This document shows positions 34,837-48,300 of a stretch of DNA of 64,000 nt, in pieces. Position 1 is the stretch's first letter; each line of letters opens with the position of its first letter. The notes beneath the pieces are model-generated. The model was not told the origin of the DNA. It did not search any database and saw nothing but the letters and a program-made list of their open reading frames with translations. Made by a program: the position numbers and the translations under genes. Where the stretch lies: the NCBI RefSeq assembly GCF_011075055.1, contig NC_058152.1:1736001-1800000 (forward strand), in the 5' to 3' direction. This stretch comes from Mangifera indica (Eukaryota > Streptophyta > Magnoliopsida > Sapindales > Anacardiaceae).

Positions 34837-37457
34837 TAAATATACTACTGGATCAAAATGAAAAAGTAATGCCTATCTCAATTGCAAACAGAGAGCTTGT
34901 GTAAATTGTGTAGGGTTACTACTGGGGGATGCAGAGAAAAAACGATGGAAAGAACCGCCTTGACAGCAAGGCATGAACATCAGTTGGGTCTTTTTTTCTT
35001 GTTCTGCTGACTCTTACGCCATGGAAAATAGGCAGGATTATTATGGGTGTGCTTAGACTTATTTGGAAAAGCTAAAAGTCTGCAAACCCCCCAAAGTAAA
35101 AACCATTATACTTGTACTGTGATACAAGATTAATAGAGATTTTGATCAAGCAGTAGGTCTTGAGCGAAGCCAATTGATTTGAATGAATCCGATGTGTTAG
35201 ATTTTATCAGTCTGAAAAATCATGCTGTTGTTTGTGTAGCTCTAGCATTAATGAATATGTAATCGAATTTGTAGTTGTGCAGATTAAGGTTGTGGCTGTT
35301 CGATCTTGTATCTGTTATTAAATTTGTAATCTTTTTCAACCGAATGAGATGTGTTATAATTGGCTTCTTCATCTTATTGTTAAAATCATAGTCGAAATAA
35401 TTCACACTTGCACATTTCATGAGTTCCAGCGCAGTGCAGAAAGCTCAATAGCATCATTTTCATGGAGGTTTTTATTATCATCTGTCATTTACAATTGTTT
35501 ATATAATCCCATATCCAGCTTATCAGATTGAATAAATAAATGGGTTCAACTAGTCTTGGACTGCATAGCTATTATTATATAAACTTTGCGACGTTTCCAT
35601 TTTTTCCTATTATGGAATGGGGAGGCTGCTTGCGTTTGTCTTCCCTCAACCATTTGCTTGCTTTTCATGTGAGAAAAAATGCGGTATCTTTCTCTGTTTG
35701 TCATTTATTTTAGTTTTAGTTTGAGATAAGAAAGTAGTAATTGCACTTTGATTTATTGGCCTGGACCACAGAGAGACAAAGAAAGAAAGAGCCAATCTTC
35801 AATGGCATTCGTGGAGAATACGAGAGTATTATTATTATTATTTTAATGAAAAAATCTCATACAGACGAGCAAATGAAACCCAGAAGTAGCTAAAGTCTTG
35901 GGTCTAATGATCGGATCAAACTACTATATAAAATAAATCAAAAATTTAATTTTGATATAATATAAGATAATTTAATCTCAATTTTTTTTTGTTTGGCATC
36001 CCACTCTTTACCGCATAAAATACCCCTCCGGCATCAGTAATTCTTTTTCCCTATAATTACCAACTCTTTACCAGTTATTTATTTAAGCTTAAAAAATTGA
36101 GGAGGCAAAGGAAAGGATAATAAGCGAGGATTTGATAGGTATGAAGGAAGGTCGCCATTGAAGCTTGTCTTCTGGTGTTTGTCGTTTTGCAGTTCCCGGA
36201 TGCGTACAAGCAATATTTGGCTACAGCCTTACATCGTGGCTTGTCTTTATCTTCCAGGCCACGTTTGTTTGTCTGCTTGTTTTATCGCACGTCATTATTA
36301 ATAGTGAGCTTTGATTTCTATTGAGCTTTTCCCACAAAATTATAAGGTCAGCTGTTACGTCAAATCTCATAAATCTACTCATAATTGGTAATAAAACGCT
36401 TAAGAGAAAGAAAGATGAAAATCTTTAGGTTATAGCATTGTTATTTTTAACTTTCAGTTTGATCCTTATAATATTAGCCATGACACCAAACTTAAATAAG
36501 AGTAAGATCAAGTTTGACTCAGATTTAAGAGACCGAACTTTAGTTTGAGATTGATTTACTTATTCAATAATATTAAAAAGAAAGAACTATAGAAAAAAAT
36601 AATCATCGTAAAAAAAATTATTAAAAAAAGAATAATTATTACAATAAATAAAAAGTCATTCATAAATTGAGATTTGATCTAAATATGTAAGTGAGATATT
36701 GATCTCAAACTGAAATTGAATTAAAATTTCAGTTTGAATTTAATTTATTTTAGTCGAATAATAATTCGGAGTGGTTTGGATAGAGCCCAACCCAACTTAG
36801 AGACGAAGTTTTTTTTTTTTTTAATTTTAATATAAGATGCCAATCGCATCCTATAAAAGTGTAATTGCAAGGATAGAACAGTAGGCAAAGAAGAAGAAAT
36901 GTTTCTCAAAAAAATGATGACATTGGCAGCTGCACCGCATGTTTGATGTCAAATCAGTCGTTAAACTTGATGATTTTCCTCTGACCTTAAGTAAATCTAT
37001 TTGCAGTGGCCCTGACGGGTGGTAAAAGATTGTGACTTCAAGGTCAAATCTTACCGATGAGTATACTTTTAATTGACAATTTCAAGTGGGATTTCTTGAT
37101 TAAAAAAATTGAAAGTTCTTCACAGCCACGTACAAATTTTACCAAGTCGGAAGCACTGTCTTTACCAAGCGTCGACTTCTGTAAATGGACACTTGATTAG
37201 GTTGAGTAGGGCAGATCTCCAACTATTACCGCACAAAAAGATGATTCCGACAATCCTCAAGTCTGCAAGCTTCTTACTGCATAAAAATGACAGAAAACCA
37301 AACTTAAAACCTCTTTGTGCTTGGATTCATATAGAAATCTTGTCTTCTCTAATGTATCAGGAGCCTTAATCGGTTGATTCTCTCAACTAATGAAATGGAA
37401 TTTAGTGAGATGGGTTCAGCTATAAATCCCTCATCTTTATTCCTACAACGTGCATGC
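34837..37457. other. Intergenic region between IDD and laccase genes
   Basis: Begins with the IDD 3' flank and ends with the laccase promoter. I see only AT-rich text, short poly-A/T runs and a decayed AATTTGAGTTTGA-type repeat near 36480-36790. A GGTGGTAAAAGATTGTGACTT segment near 37020 has weak tRNA-derived SINE character. No gene supported. Confidence 0.5.
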
Positions 37458-38334
37458 ATGAACATGTTGAAATATAAGATCATGAGTAGAAAGTACAAGG
37501 GGTGCATTTTCCTTCTCTTGGTCATCATTAATGGAGCTTTTCTTCATGCTTGGCCCTATGGCAGTAATAAAAGATATTATGATTTCAAGGTTCAAACAAC
37601 TTCTGTAACAAAACTGTGCAAAACATCAACTATTATCACAGTGAACGGGATGTACCCAGGTCCATCTATCTATGCACAGGAAGATGACAGGGTGATTGTA
37701 AAAGTCACAAATCTTACACCGTACAATCTCTCAATCCATTGGTAATTAAATAGCGAAATCATTGATTTAATCCTTCTATATTAACTCATCTTTCAGGCTA
37801 TTAAGTTGGCACTAATTGTGATACAGGCATGGAATTCGACAGAGGCTAACTTGCTGGTTCGACGGTCCTGCTTATGTGACTCAGTGCCCAATTAAAGCAG
37901 GTCAAAGTTTCACCCACAAATTTACATTGCTCAACCAACGTGGAACACTCTTTTGGCATGCCCACATATCCTGGCTCAGAGCCACTGTTCATGGCCCTCT
38001 TATCATCTACCCCAAGCAAGGGGCCAATTACCCATTTCAAATCCCTTTCCAGGAGCACGTTATTGTTCTGGGTATTCGCAAATTATACTGCAGGAGCTTC
38101 GTTTTGTCTTGTTTGTATGTAGCTATGCTTGTATATACATATTCGTGCGTGTATTATGACAGGGGAGTACTGGCTTCGGGACATCCAAGACTTGGAAAAG
38201 CATGTGAAGGACTCGGGGGGAGGTCCACCAGGATCAGATGCTTACATTCTTAATGGTCATCCTGGTCCACTGCACAACTGTTCTAAAAGGGGTACACTTT
38301 TTTCTCTTGCAACTGATTAAAGTCCCAGCATTTT

Positions 38335-38838
38335 CAAGTAGAGATGGCGATAGAGTGGGGAAGGGGCAAATACTTTAATCTCTGTCTCAGGAAAAACTTT
38401 TTCTCATTCTCATTTCATCTCTGATACGGCGATGACGGGAAATCTATATCTCCTCTTAGTAGAGAAAATTTCTCTTTCCTTTTTCTCCCATTCCCACAAG
38501 GAAAATTTTTCACAATTTTTTTCTTTATCTTAACTAGAAAGATAATGAAATATTTATTAAATATTAGAATATATTTGTAATAATTCAAAACTTTTAAAAG
38601 TAATTTAACATATAAGAGTTTATGATATATATAGGGGAGAGAATGAACAAAAAAGAAGACAAGTTGGAGAGAGGATAGGTCAGAATTTTATTCATCCTTG
38701 TTTCTGATTACTTGAATTTTATCCATCCTCGTCTTATCTTCATCTCCATCTTTATTTTTATCGGATAGTCCTCTCTTTATTTAGAAAGGGGCGAGTTGAA
38801 AACCCGGTTTCTTAGGGCAAATTGCTATCTCTACTTTT
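38335..38838. mobile_element. AGTAGAGAT-TIR MITE in laccase intron 3
   Basis: Left end CAAGTAGAGATGGCGATAG; right end reads ATTGCTATCTCTACTT, whose reverse complement is AAGTAGAGATAGCAAT. The interior includes AATACTTTAATCTCTGTCTC and GAGAAAATTTCTCT. An inverted relative sits in intron 3 of the vicilin-like gene (50831-51241), and a partial one at 18450-18870. The element fills most of the 590-bp intron. Confidence 0.7.
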
Positions 38839-39973
38839 TAGATGATATTGAATGGAAGTCCTTCAATTTAATCTTGTGCAGATGTGTACAGCATCGACGT
38901 TACTAAAGGGAAGACATATCTTTTAAGAATAATCAATGCAGCTCTCAACATGGAACATTTTTTTGGTGTGGCTAATCATAGCATGACTGTTGTTGAAGCA
39001 GATGGAAGAGTACACAAAGCCCTTCAATACCTCGTTTCTAATGCTAACTCCAGGCCAAACTTGCAATGTTTTACTTACTGCAAATCAGCCCCATGGAAAA
39101 TACTACATGGCCATGGCCCCTTATATGCCAGCCAAAAATGTCCCATTCTTGAGCAAAACCTCCTATGCAATTCTCAATTATATTAAACCTTCTAAGTCAA
39201 TCGAAAAATCTTATCACCAAAGGTCATTGGAAACTTACAAGCCCATCTTGCCTTGTGTGAATGACTCTGATTCTGTTCAAGCATTCACAGACCAGATTAG
39301 AAGTTTATACCCAAATGTGCATTGGTCACCCATTGATGTTCCTTTGAAAATTGACAAAACCTTGTTCTTTGCAATTGGGTTGAATGTGTTTAGTTGCAGC
39401 TCCTCGGATCCTGATAAATGTCAAGGGCCAAATGGGGGGGTTTTTGCAGCTTCAGTTAATAACATAACATTCAGAAGACCAATGGTATCTCTCTTGAATG
39501 CATACTATAACAATTTAGGCGGGTACTTTACTGCAGACTTCCCTGATAAGCCAGAAAAGTTGTATGATTTTGTGAATGGGGCTCCAAATAATATTGGTGT
39601 GGATACACAGCCTGCAATTGGGACTCGAGTCAGTGTGCTGGAGTATGGCTGGAGTGTTGAAGTCATATTTCAGGACACTGGCACTGTAGGCACAGAGAAC
39701 CATCCAATACATTTACATGGCTTCAGCTTCTATCTTTTGGGCTCAGGATTTGGGAATTTTAACTCCACCACAGCCACTCTTAATTTGCATGATCCTCCTT
39801 ACCGGAACACGGTTGGTGTGCCAGTGGGGGATGGGCTGTCATCCGGTTCAGAGCTGACAATCCTGGTAAACCAACTAATTTAGTGTGCTTAAAAGCTTGA
39901 CTGTTTCATTGCCTTACTGGATAACAGGATCGTAATTGCTAGAGACAAAAGTTATATTAGGATGCTTATAAGT

Positions 39974-40403
39974 AGGGTTGTCAATTGGGCTTACTGAATC
40001 AGGTCTGGTTTGTTTAAGCCTGAGCTAGTGAAAAATTTTAGGGTAACAATTCAAGGCTAAAATTTTTTGTTCAGACCTATTCCATTAAAATATTTTGGAC
40101 TTCGATTTTATTTTAGGTCTATTTCAGACCTATTTTATAACTTTCAAAACTTGTATAAAAACACTTTTTACGATTTCCTAACAAGTTTAAAAATTTGACA
40201 AATACACCCTTGTTCACAATAAATTTTTGCGCTTATCAACCTTAGGCTTAAACATAGGTTACTTAAGCCTAAGGTTCGATAACTTAATAAATAAATTTTT
40301 TTGTGCAGTCCCACCTAAAGCCCAAATTTTGTTTGGATAAAAACTGAATTTTTCAGATTGAACAATCAGGCTTCAAGCTAGCCCAATGCAAATGACAGTC
40401 TTA
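39974..40403. mobile_element. hAT-like MITE in laccase intron 4
   Basis: Ends are inverted: AGGGTTGTCAATTGGGC on the left and GCCCAATGCAAATGACAGTC on the right. CTTATAAGT (39965-39973) and CTTACAAGT (40404-40412) flank it as an imperfect target duplication with one mismatch. The interior has AAGCCTGA/TTAGGCTTAA text in both orientations. Noncoding. Confidence 0.6.
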
Positions 40404-40619
40404 CTTACAAGTTACATAAATGTTAGCTAAATAAGCATTAGAATTGTATTTTAAGATGCCTGAAAACTTTGCGTCAATTGCTTCACAGGAGTATGGTTCA
40501 TGCACTGCCATCTAGAGGTGCATACAACTTGGGGACTTTCTATGGCTTTTCTAGTGAAAAATGGCAAAGGTAAAATGCAGACTTTGCCACCGCCGCCTCC
40601 TGATCTTCCATTATGTTAG

Positions 40620-42347
40620 GTGAGTTCCAGTGGCAAATTTCTGCTTGCCCTTTCCCACAACATCTGCACTCCTGCACGTATATAATATAGTAGTTTTTAG
40701 TTGCTGTGTGTTTTAGTATTTTGTAAGCTGAAGCGTTGTGAATAGAAGATGCACCAGAGGAACCATTATTATTGCAACAGAGTAAAGATCTCAGAAGTGT
40801 GGACTCTGATGATTTGCATCATACTGCTCCATTTCTTGTGTAAAATATGAAATGTTAAGGTGTTAGCTATTTCTTGGATACCTCGGAGTTTGCACAATAA
40901 TAAAATTATGTGTATCTAGTTTTGAATATCTGATTGAATATTCAGGTGATGTGTACTGAAATATATAATGATACATCATTTGAGTATCTAATTCAGTGTT
41001 AAAAAATAAGTATACATAATATTGCTTTTGACACAATCCACGATGTTGAAACTTCAGTTTTAGTTTATGGGTCCATGCTTAAGATTAGCCCAACTTATTG
41101 GTGATTATTAATCGTTTGACTAGTTGAGTTTGATAGCGCCCACACTAAATTTTTATCCAACTAAAGGGATTTGATCCAAACTGTTCTTAGAGTGATTTTT
41201 GGTTTCAATGAATAGAGTTTGAGTAGAGTTGCATCAATTTGAGATCAAGTCGTCGAAAATTTATTAACAAATTTATCTTTTTTAATAGTTTTTTTTTCTA
41301 ATATTTTCTCATATGACCTTTTTTTTTCATCTTTAGTAATTTTTTTTTCGATGGATTTTTCAATAAACTTATCATCAATAGACAAGTCAAACTTGATCCT
41401 AAACTAGCATTTGTTTTAATTCAATTCAAATTCATCCTTATATCCAACCCAAATTTAAACTTATTAATTTCTCTCTCTCTCTCTCTCTCTATATGTGAAC
41501 AAAATCTTAAGTTTAAACATTTCTATATCTCTCTCTATATGTAAAGAATAAAATCTTAATTACCATGATTAGCTCCATTAATCTCCGAACAATTCCAATT
41601 AAATTTTCTTCCTAATATTCTTCAATTGACAACCCAAAATTAATAAATTTTTTTACAAATTTGTCTCACCAGGCTGTTCACGGTGTACAGTCCTTCTCCT
41701 TTGATTGGACGAGACTTATCTAATTGAAATGGAATTAATTCGTTGTAGATACTAAAATACCCTTAGAAAGATTCTCAAATAACAGCAACAAACGGTGCTT
41801 AACCTAACTGGGAAGGGGCACTTTCGTCCGAGAATTATGAGTCCAGAATTTCCTGGACCTTTCCATCCATTTATCCAGGGGTTGGGGTTTTTAATTCTTG
41901 TAATAAGTGAACCTTACGCACGCTTTTTTTTTTTTTGAAAGCTCCGATGATAATCAAAATTCCATCCCAATCTAATTAACTTGTACTTCTAGCTTTAATC
42001 AATCGTTTTCCCCCACATTGAAATCACAAACTTTACTGGGTTTTCTTTATCAATCAAGTACAGTCGACAACTCGCTCAGAGTGAAGAGAAGAGGTACCTT
42101 TTTTACCACTATGCTTTTACTTCTATCTATTTTTTTTAATGGTTAAATCTGTTAATTTAATTGTTATTTTTTATATTTTTGTTTGGATAAAATGTTTTCG
42201 TTGTTAAAAGTTTGCAACTTGAATTTGACAGGTGGTTTGGTTGTTGTTGTGTTGTAAGTAATGAAATTTCATCTGTTAATGCTATTGAAGGTTCGATATT
42301 CTTTTAGAGGGTAATTGAATCAAGGGTATTTTGTGTTCGGGCCTAAA
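40620..42347. other. Intergenic region between laccase and PP2C genes
   Basis: Laccase 3' flank, a palindromic-family MITE copy at about 40900-41025 (ATTATGTGTATCTAG on the left, AGTATACATAATATTG on the right), a CT microsatellite at about 41469-41490, then the PP2C promoter and leader. A leader intron is plausible from GT at 42094 to AG at 42231. Confidence 0.5.
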
Positions 42348-45300
42348 ATGCCATCTGCTGCTCTAACCAAACTGAACCCTGCTGTTTGTTCTGGCTTTCG
42401 AAGAGTTTGCAATTCAACAAGTTTTTTCGGACGAGGAAAACTCTTGTTGGGAAAGTCTAGGTCATCTGAGGTTTTGCCATATTCAATTCGGTTGTTATCT
42501 GAGACCTCAGGGTTTAATTTAAGTGGTCCTTGTGGGAGGAGTTCAATGGCTGCTTCTGGTACTAAAGCTGTTTTTGGAGATGTTTACATTGATGATTTAG
42601 TTTCGTGTAGTAGTAATGGCTTAGACTTAGCAAAACCAAGTAATGTTTATTTCAATGATAGACGTCAGAACCGATGCCAAATAGCTACTATGAGTTTGAG
42701 AAAACAGGAATCACCAAGTAATAAGCTTCTTTGTGGGTATTATGTTTTTGATTCTGTGAGAAAGAATTGGAACTCTAATTTTCTTGTTGGCCCATGGTTG
42801 AAAAATATTCATACCTCCTCTTCTGTGTGCTTCTCTACTGGGGCTGCTCATGATGTGTCCTTTGATGGTGGTTCTCATGATGAACAGCTTGCAAGTTCCT
42901 CTATTGCATCTGACCAGTATGTGCTCTCATCTTGATTTATTTTGTTTTATTTTCTTTGTTGCTTTATTGTTAGTTTCATCTTAGAATACCCATTGCATTG
43001 TCTTGTGCTCACTGGATAGTAATTGATCATAAGGTGCCTTAGTGCTCTTATTGAACTTCTACTATTCAAAATTTGCTAAAAATTCCTTTAGATTTTAGTT
43101 ATTGCTGTCATAGACTCAGCAGCACTACGACAAGTAGCTTCTATCTCATACTCTCATGATAACAGACTTTGCTTCTATAATTCCCTTATGACTTTCATTA
43201 CTCCCTGTTTTATCCTATCTTCTGCGTGGCATTTGCTTTAGAACTATTCTAGGAGAGAGACACTTGAAGCTACTATCAGGATCATGCTACCTGCCACATC
43301 CAGCTAAAGAAGAAACAGGTGGAGAGGATGCTCACTTTATTTGTGCAGATGAGCAAGCCATTGGTGTAGCAGATGGTGTAGGGGGCTGGGCAGATGTTGG
43401 TGTTGATGCAGGAGAATTTTCCCGTGAACTTATGTCTCATTCAGTGACGGCGATTCGTGATGAGCCCAAGGGTGAAATTGACCCAGCGAGGGTGTTGGAG
43501 AAGGCCCACTCAAGTACAAAAGCAAAGGGTTCATCAACAGCCTGCATCATTGCCCTTACAAGCAAGGTTTTTTTTTTCCTCTAGCCATTCATGCACATCC
43601 CTTTCTTATACTATTTTTTAGAAATAGCCCTTGATAGTAAGTGTTTGAGAATACAGTTTAGGTAATAGAATGTACAATCTTCTTCTGTTTTTTCTCAGTG
43701 ATGATTGTATTTGACTGCTATCTTTGAGGAGACATTCTATAATTATTTTGTTCATTTTTCAGTGTTAAGTGGTGTTTGTTTTTAATCTGAAAGCTAAATG
43801 CATCTTTTGGCTGAATATGTTTGAATATGCAAGTCTAATTGATATGTTTGTTAGTTTTTTTATCTAATGCTGGACATAAGTTCTGAGTTCTTTGTTTTTA
43901 TATAGGTAAACATCTTAAAATTGGTGTTTTGATACATTTGTCCATATAAAATATAATATATTCTTATATTTTTACATGTTTTAAACCATTTAAAATTATC
44001 AAATTTATGAAAATCATAACATAGCAAATGTATTAAAATTTTAAATAATTATGTTATTATATTTTTTAATGTAATATTTGAAAAACAAAAATAATGAAAA
44101 AATCAGAAGAAGACGAATAATAAATAATGCATAAGGGTTTTGTTAAAAATGGAATTATGTAAATTTAATAGAGGTGTTATTGACAACATAAAACTATTAT
44201 TTATTAAGATGTATTTGTATTCAGATAGAAGCCAAATGTTTTAGTTTTTTACTTATATCTGATAAATAAACTTAAGTTAAAAAATAAACAAGCCAAAAAA
44301 TATATTAATCTTCTAAATTTAATTACATTCAATCTTCAGATCAATAAACAAACAGCCCTTTAGTTTCCGTATCGTGGTGATTCCTGTTTGAAGAACTTGA
44401 GACTGACTTGATGGACTTCATCAGATTACGACAATTGTGGTTGAATGGAAGAGTGTAGCTAATTTATTAATTAGTATGCGTTGTGTCAACAAAATTTCAG
44501 TTATTTTGGTTTCAATCTCTGATGTTGAGACAACTTTTAGAGGTTGTTTGGTCATTTCTCTTGTAGACAAGTTAGCACTAAAACATTTCGTGGGGTGTGT
44601 TTTTGTGTTTCTGAAATGTTTTTTTTTTTTTTTAAATCTAAAGCGCCTTGGAATTGGTATGAAATGTTTCTGGGCCGTTTCAGAAATTCTAGAAAAGTTT
44701 GAAACGTGTTTTAGTAACTAAAAAACGTTTTTTTGTATAAAATTTTTTTACATGTTGACTTTTGTAAACAACTTCAAACCCCACCTCATACTGGTTTTGT
44801 CTTTTCAATATTCCAACATCTGAAGCTCCTCTCCTCTTTCGTTTTGTCCTTTTTCCCACTATTTGTTGTCTCCTTCCCATTATCAGTTCCCTTCCTACTA
44901 TCTATTTCGCCATTCTCTCCACTATTTATTTGTTGTTTATAGAAATCTATTCAAAGCCTGAGAAACATTAAAGACCTTTATATGATGTGATTATGTGTCC
45001 TATTATAAGCTGCATCCACTAAATCCATCCACTTGTGTTTTAAGAAAAAAAATTACGGAGAGAGAATAGTAAATAACATGGTTATTAACTGTTCGGTTTT
45101 TGGGAGTGTTAATTTTTTTTTTTTTGCTGATCAAAGGCTTGGATCATAATTTACATTTGCCGGCTCAAAGGCTTGCAGAGGTAGAAACAATTCATTAAGC
45201 TTTAGTTTGTACTTTATAGGGAGACTTCGGTTTAGATTGGCCGAAACAGTTCATACTTAAAAGCTTACAGCAGTAAAAACTAAGTTTCACTAGGCATTTC

Positions 45301-48300
45301 TTTCCGCACACTTTTAAATAATTTAAAAGATAAAAATTTTGTACACTTGCAAATGAAAGGGAAAAAAATAATAAAGGTTAATTGTTCTTATATTATGTCA
45401 AAAAGTCTGTAAACTTTTAAAGAAATAATAAAGGTTGTTGTATTTTTTAAATAAAATTTTGGCATTTATAATAAAACTTTTATATTTTTCATATTTACCC
45501 GTTTTCCCATATTCCCATTTCTTATATTTTTTAGCAAAGATGTTTTAGCATTTTTGTTTCTACATTTCCGTTTCTGTGCTACTTAGCTTGTAGATTGAGG
45601 AAAATTTGTTTTACCATTGAGGTGATTGGGAACCTATTTTCTAGTCATGTGTTGGAAGCGAAGATTTTCCTTTTCCTGTAACAGCAATCCATAGAGCATC
45701 AAACATCTACTGAGCTTGATAAGACCATTAAATGTACTGTAGAATTGAGTTTTAGTTTGAAGATGCTTAAATTTCTGACTAAGATTGGTTGTATGCTTAA
45801 CATATAGTTCTGTATGTATGTGTTGGCTGCTTAGAAGCAATGGCCACTTATAGTTTATCCAATATCTCTGCATTTATTAGGGCCTAAAATGTAAAAATTT
45901 CTCAGGATGGTTCACATGTGCACTTTTGTGCGTTCCCTAGTGTAAAGAAAGCAAATTTTATCATATTCTACCATGTGGTTTAATATTTTCCATTTTTGTC
46001 TTCTTTTAACAGGGAATACATGCAATTAATCTGGGAGACAGTGGATTCATTGTTGTTAGAGACGGATGTACTATCTTCCAGTCTCCAGTGCAGCAGCATG
46101 GCTTCAATTTTACGTATCAACTAGAGAGTGGCAATACTGGTGATCTACCCAGCTCTGGTCAGGTTAGTTTGCCATTCATACTTCGCACTAGCTACAATCT
46201 AAATAGTATTCTTACTTTTGTCCTTTTTGTTTGGACCATTCTGTATCTGTGCAAGTGAATATTTTTTTGGCTTATTACTGGTCATATTTAGGTCATCCAT
46301 TAGCCAGTCTCAAATAATTGGTCATTTGTGTATTGTAACGTTGCAATTTTCATTTTAATGATGGAATTTATTGAAATAGGGCTTTTATCATGAATGAACT
46401 AAAGAGATGCATTAAGTTACAAAACCCTTCAAAAAAAGACACACTTAGTGGTCAGTGGCTATAAGATCTAACAAAAAAGTGATTTAGCTTAATAAAAAAA
46501 CTTAAATAAAGTTCATTACTGCCAGTTTCGTTCCACCTTTAAATTTAAGGTTTGTAATGTGACCACTAAAAGAAATTAAGTCTGCTGTCTTTTAGTTTTC
46601 AGTTTAGAGATTTATGTTGTTGCAACATTCACTATCCAATACCGCCAATTTTGCCAACTGCTAATCTGAATTCACAATTTCACTACACAAACTCTATGAA
46701 TATGATGATTTAATACAGAAACAAAATCTTAATGCATGGCCTAGCAAAAAAAAAAAAAAAAAATCTTAATGCATAAAGAACCATTGTGCTTGATTTGGGT
46801 AACACACCTAATAAAAAACAAGTACAATGAGATAAAGAATATCAAATTATCCACAAACAAAAAAAAAATCCAAATTTGCGTCATCACACAATTGAGATGA
46901 CATGATTTCCTAAAATTTATCTGATGGAGTAGCAAAGAATAAGATAGATAATCTAGAAATCAAGGACATATGGAAATAGAGAGAATAAAGGAGGATAGAA
47001 TTGAAGGGAGAACAAACAAGAAAGGAGTAGAAAAGAACTAGAACAAGATAAAAGGTATAGAATTAGATTCATGATTTTCCTCCTTTTCTTGTTCACCCTA
47101 GTCTTATTCTTCTTCACCTCTATCATTATGGGGAGATTTCTTCAGTATCTATTTATCTTATTCTTCTCCACCTCTGTCAATACGAGGAGAAGAATAAGAC
47201 AAGATACATTATTTGATAGAGCAGAACAAGATGGGAAGAATAGTAAGAAAGAATAAGATGGATTATCTGATAGAGTGGGGAGACTAGCAAGAAAGAAGAA
47301 GACAGATTATTTGGTGAGAGTAGTAGAAAAGAGACAAGAGTGGCAGAAAATGACTAGAACAAGATATATTATTTGATTGAGCATACTAGATAAAAGAATC
47401 TCAAGAATCTAGAGCATAATAGATGGGAAGAGAGGCAAGATTCTTGAAAACTCAAGAAGAACTAAGAGAGGAAGAAACAATACATAGTTAGAGAGCCAAT
47501 ATCTTTATTTAATCAATAATAGGCTTAAAAACTAAATTTTAATCAAAATATAACAATAATAATCTTAATTATAATTAAACAATGAAATATTCTTATCATA
47601 GTTAAGAAAGAAACGATGAAATAAAAGACATTCACAAAATAGAATTCTAAAATACCCGGCATATAATTAAGTCTTAACAGTTTTGACCTTTATATGTAGG
47701 TTTTGGGAAGTTTTGTAAGTCGTGTCTCCTTTTTAATTTATTTTTGAAAATATGTTAACCGAAATGCTAATAGCCCATAAAGTTTATTAGAAAACAATTA
47801 GACTTTTTTCCTTAATAAATATCTCTTTTAACAATTCCTGCCATTGATTATAGGAGAGATTTTTTCCCCAACCTTCCTGTTCCTGCATATATTGGTTCAT
47901 GACCAAAGGTTTTACTTTATGCATCATTTTGCGGTGTCCAAGATCTTCTCCACCCCATCTTTCATTAGCTGATTTCCTCCTCTCATTTTTTTTTTCTGTG
48001 GATCTGGATTTTTTTATTAGTTCAGAATGAAGTAGTTGGATTCTGATGAGAACCAAACCCAGAAATTGCAGGTAACAGAGAAAAAAAAAACCAGCAGCTC
48101 TCACAGAGAAATTACTTAGAAAAATAGCAAAATGAATATGCATAAAGCTATGTACACCTGATGATTTTTTGTCTACCTAGACAAAGCTTATGTCAAAGTG
48201 ATAAGCTTCCAATATGAGGTTGTATGGGAATTTATAGGCATAGGCTACGTACACCTGATGATTTTTTATATCTTTGGGATTTGAAACCCGATGCCAATGT

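Larger units (their letters stand above)
37458..40619 (+). pseudogene. LAC: Laccase (multicopper oxidase) with two frame breaks
   Basis: Laccases are secreted blue copper oxidases that oxidise monolignols and flavonoids in the cell wall. Five exons: 37458-37741, 37827-38071 (245 bp), 38163-38291 (129 bp), 38882-39865, 40489-40619; the 245 and 129 bp sizes are typical of the family. A signal peptide follows the start (CIFLLLVIINGAFLHAW); the ATG at 37482 is an alternative. All four copper blocks are present: [31 protein letters not shown] and [14 protein letters not shown]. In exon 4 one extra base is needed to explain GCAGATGGAAGAGTACACAA at 39007-39010 (+1), and one base is missing from the G run at 39826-39830 (-1). 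Between them 275 residues lie in another frame. Unless these are assembly errors, the product stops at 39186 and lacks the last two copper blocks. If repaired, length would be about 590. Confidence 0.85.

Noticed and set aside
37109..37369. 86-residue + strand frame just before the laccase gene
   Set aside because: Ends before the laccase start, has no signal peptide or known domain, and is probably promoter sequence.
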